NCBI RefSeq assembly: GCF_003095655.1
Contig: NZ_CP029151.1
Span: 577,501 to 641,500 of the forward strand
Source: Dokdonia sp. Dokd-P16
GTDB lineage: Bacteria > Bacteroidota > Bacteroidia > Flavobacteriales > Flavobacteriaceae
DNA: 64,000 nt
Direction of reading: 5' to 3'
In this document: positions 62,647 through 64,000 of the stretch, piece by piece
How the letters are laid out: every line of letters starts with the position of its first letter
Position numbering within the stretch: the stretch's first letter is position 1
Made by a program: the position numbers and the translations under genes
Notes under the pieces: model-generated
What the model was told of the DNA's origin: nothing
What the model saw: the letters and a program-made list of their open reading frames with translations, nothing else
The model's database searches: none

Positions 62647-63261
62647 TTAAAGGTCTTCTAGCAATAATAGGTAAAGATTCTTTGTACTACTTCCATAGGT
62701 CATAAAATCTTTATCATCTTCTTTTGACTCAAAATTCTTAATAGTGGTAATGTTAGTAGGTATACTTCCAGAATTTCTATTCTTTATGAGCCTTAATCCC
62801 TCTCCTATTGTATTTACTATTTGACTTGTAGTCCCAAAAACAATAATATTCTCAGGCAAATCATTTAGCTTAAGTTCCTTTAACTGCTTTGAACACACTA
62901 GCAGCGAACCATCATTTGCTACAAGACTCTCACAAGTAGTAAGAAAAAAAGGAGCTTCTTTATTTGTACCGAAAGTAAGATTATATCCTTTAAAGAGATC
63001 TTTGAGGTTATCATCTGTACAAAATACATTTTCTTCGTACCAATCGTTTTCTAACAGAATGTTATCAAAATTTTCATTGATCTCATCTTGATTAAGAGCA
63101 TACAAAAATCGCCCTCCATTTATGATAAAGTTTTTTGTGAAACGCTCGTCTGCTGGAGTATTAATATCCGGCATGTATTTACTACGCACTTCACCTTCTT
63201 TATCGCTATGGGGGCTATCTGATTTAGATGTATTTCCAAAGATTTTTCTAAAAAGACTCAT
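62647..63261 (-). CDS. LUD-domain protein
   Basis: A 204-aa protein of the LUD (LutB/LutC) domain group, whose known members act in lactate oxidation; this flavobacterial type is not characterised. The ATG at 63261 (MSLFRKIFGN) is chosen over a TTG one codon upstream. Visible parts are FIINGGRFLYALNQDEINEN, FLTTCESLVANDGSLLVCS and a conserved IVNTIGEGLRLIKNRNSGSI. It ends with NLYLLLLEDL, 1 nt before cdsA, and follows ftsH. Confidence 0.85.
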   Translation of the reverse strand: MSLFRKIFGNTSKSDSPHSDKEGEVRSKYMPDINTPADERFTKNFIINGGRFLYALNQDEINENFDNILLENDWYEENVFCTDDNLKDLFKGYNLTFGTNKEAPFFLTTCESLVANDGSLLVCSKQLKELKLNDLPENIIVFGTTSQIVNTIGEGLRLIKNRNSGSIPTNITTIKNFESKEDDKDFMTYGSSTKNLYLLLLEDL

Positions 63262-63300
63262 CAATAGATTTGCTCAACGCTTGGTGTATTATTCAAATAT

Positions 63301-63340
63301 AAAAAATCTTGACTGAACCATAGGTACAATCAAGATTTTT
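63301..63340 (-). terminator. Intrinsic terminator after ftsH
   Basis: On the minus strand aaaaatcttga / tcaagattttt forms a long-loop stem ending in T residues between ftsH and the LUD gene, so ftsH is probably a separate transcript. Confidence 0.75.
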
Positions 63341-63373
63341 TGAGGGTCTATCCCTTAATCGATTAGTCTAAAA

Positions 63374-64000
63374 CTAGACTAATGGCTTAGTTTCAGAATC
63401 TTCAGAAGCTTCAGAAGCTTCTTCAATTTCGACATTTCCAAAAGCACGTTTTCCAAAAATCTCCTCTAAGTTATCTTTAAAAATTACTTCTTTATCAAGA
63501 AGATATTCTGCTAGTTGGGTAAGCTTTTCTTTTTCTTTAGTAAGTAAATCGATAGCTCTTTGATATTGCCCCTCTATAATATTAGAGATTTCTTTATCAA
63601 TTATTTCTGCTGTCTGCTCACTATAGGGTTTTGTAAAACTACTATCTGATTGACCTGTAGAATCATAATAAGTAAGGTTACCTACTTTATCATTTAATCC
63701 ATAAACAGTAACCATCATTCTAGCCTGCTTAGTTACTTTCTCAAGATCACTTAAAGCTCCAGTGGATATCTTGTTAAAGATTACCTTTTCTGCTGCTCTA
63801 CCTCCCAAGGCAGCACACATTTCGTCTAGCATTTGTTCTGGACGAACGATAAGACGCTCTTCTGGTAAATACCAAGCCGCTCCTAATGATTGCCCACGAG
63901 GAACAATAGTCACTTTTACAAGTGGTGCAGCATGCTCAAGCATCCAGCTCACTGTAGCGTGTCCTGCTTCATGAAAAGCAATTGCGCGCTTTTCGTCTGG
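63374..64000 (-). CDS. ftsH: ATP-dependent zinc metalloprotease FtsH, C-terminal part (runs off the window)
   Basis: The last ~208 codons of FtsH, the membrane-anchored AAA protease. The zinc site HEAGH (in AIAFHEAGHATVSWMLEH) is present at the window edge, followed by LPEERLIVRPEQMLDEMCAA, the LGGRAAEKVIF segment and the third metal ligand region STGALSDLEKVTKQARMMV. The tail is acidic (EEASEASEDSET). The AAA domain and membrane part lie beyond base 64000. Confidence 0.96.
   Translation of the reverse strand, partial: PDEKRAIAFHEAGHATVSWMLEHAAPLVKVTIVPRGQSLGAAWYLPEERLIVRPEQMLDEMCAALGGRAAEKVIFNKISTGALSDLEKVTKQARMMVTVYGLNDKVGNLTYYDSTGQSDSSFTKPYSEQTAEIIDKEISNIIEGQYQRAIDLLTKEKEKLTQLAEYLLDKEVIFKDNLEEIFGKRAFGNVEIEEASEASEDSETKPLV

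Noticed and set aside
1-64000. tRNA, rRNA, CRISPR arrays, insertion sequences, prophage
   Set aside because: Intergenic regions were read on both strands; no cloverleaf-like sequence, spaced direct repeats, transposase or phage gene was recognised. Small RNAs cannot be excluded by eye.

Overview
The window reads as chromosomal DNA of a marine-type member of the Flavobacteriaceae (Bacteroidota). Evidence: low GC, a fused str/S10 ribosomal operon without tuf, three SusC/SusD pairs, a type IX secretion C-terminal signal, many Bacteroidota-type secreted proteins, and promoters of the TTTG-N19-TAnnTTTG type. The genus is not proven. Dokdonia or a close relative is a guess based on general resemblance.

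Layout. (1) 1-4295, minus strand: rpsL-rpsG-fusA-rpsJ-rplC-rplD, with a consensus promoter before rpsL and a terminator-like hairpin between rpsJ and rplC. (2) 4479-6173: an Omp85-family outer-membrane protein. (3) 6372-27344, plus strand: an accessory nutrient-uptake region. It has three SusC/SusD pairs, two SusE/F-position lipoproteins, a secreted arylsulfotransferase-like protein with a type IX sorting tail, and two unknown exported proteins. No glycoside hydrolase, peptidase or regulator is seen beside them. (4) 27379-43976: mostly housekeeping and cell-envelope genes: rlmB, rhomboid, rarA, a three-gene outer-membrane operon, radC-deacetylase-yjjG, marC, an ATP-grasp enzyme, an MRJP-family lipoprotein, asnB, DUF2911, DUF922 and a secreted protein of unclear role. 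(5) 44065-49922, minus strand: dnaB, accA, and tgt-lptF/G-eamA. (6) 50003-55144: a glycosyltransferase/ECF sigma/NRAMP-like overlapping operon, then an ECF sigma plus anti-sigma pair divergent from a fasciclin protein. (7) 55313-64000: murB, an aminotransferase, DUF1573, valS, and ftsH-LUD-cdsA-psd-ACBP, which links membrane proteolysis with phospholipid synthesis.

The most striking non-gene feature is a short perfect palindrome (core TTTCGCGAAA, usually extended to cgctttcgcgaaagcg). It occurs 15 times, both between and inside genes. Inside genes it is read in all three codon phases (AFAKA, LSRKR, FRES), so selection or spread appears to act on DNA rather than protein. It is dense from 35 to 61 kb and absent from the 16.5 kb covering the second and third SusCD pairs and the sulfotransferase. 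No rRNA, tRNA, CRISPR array, insertion sequence or prophage was recognised.
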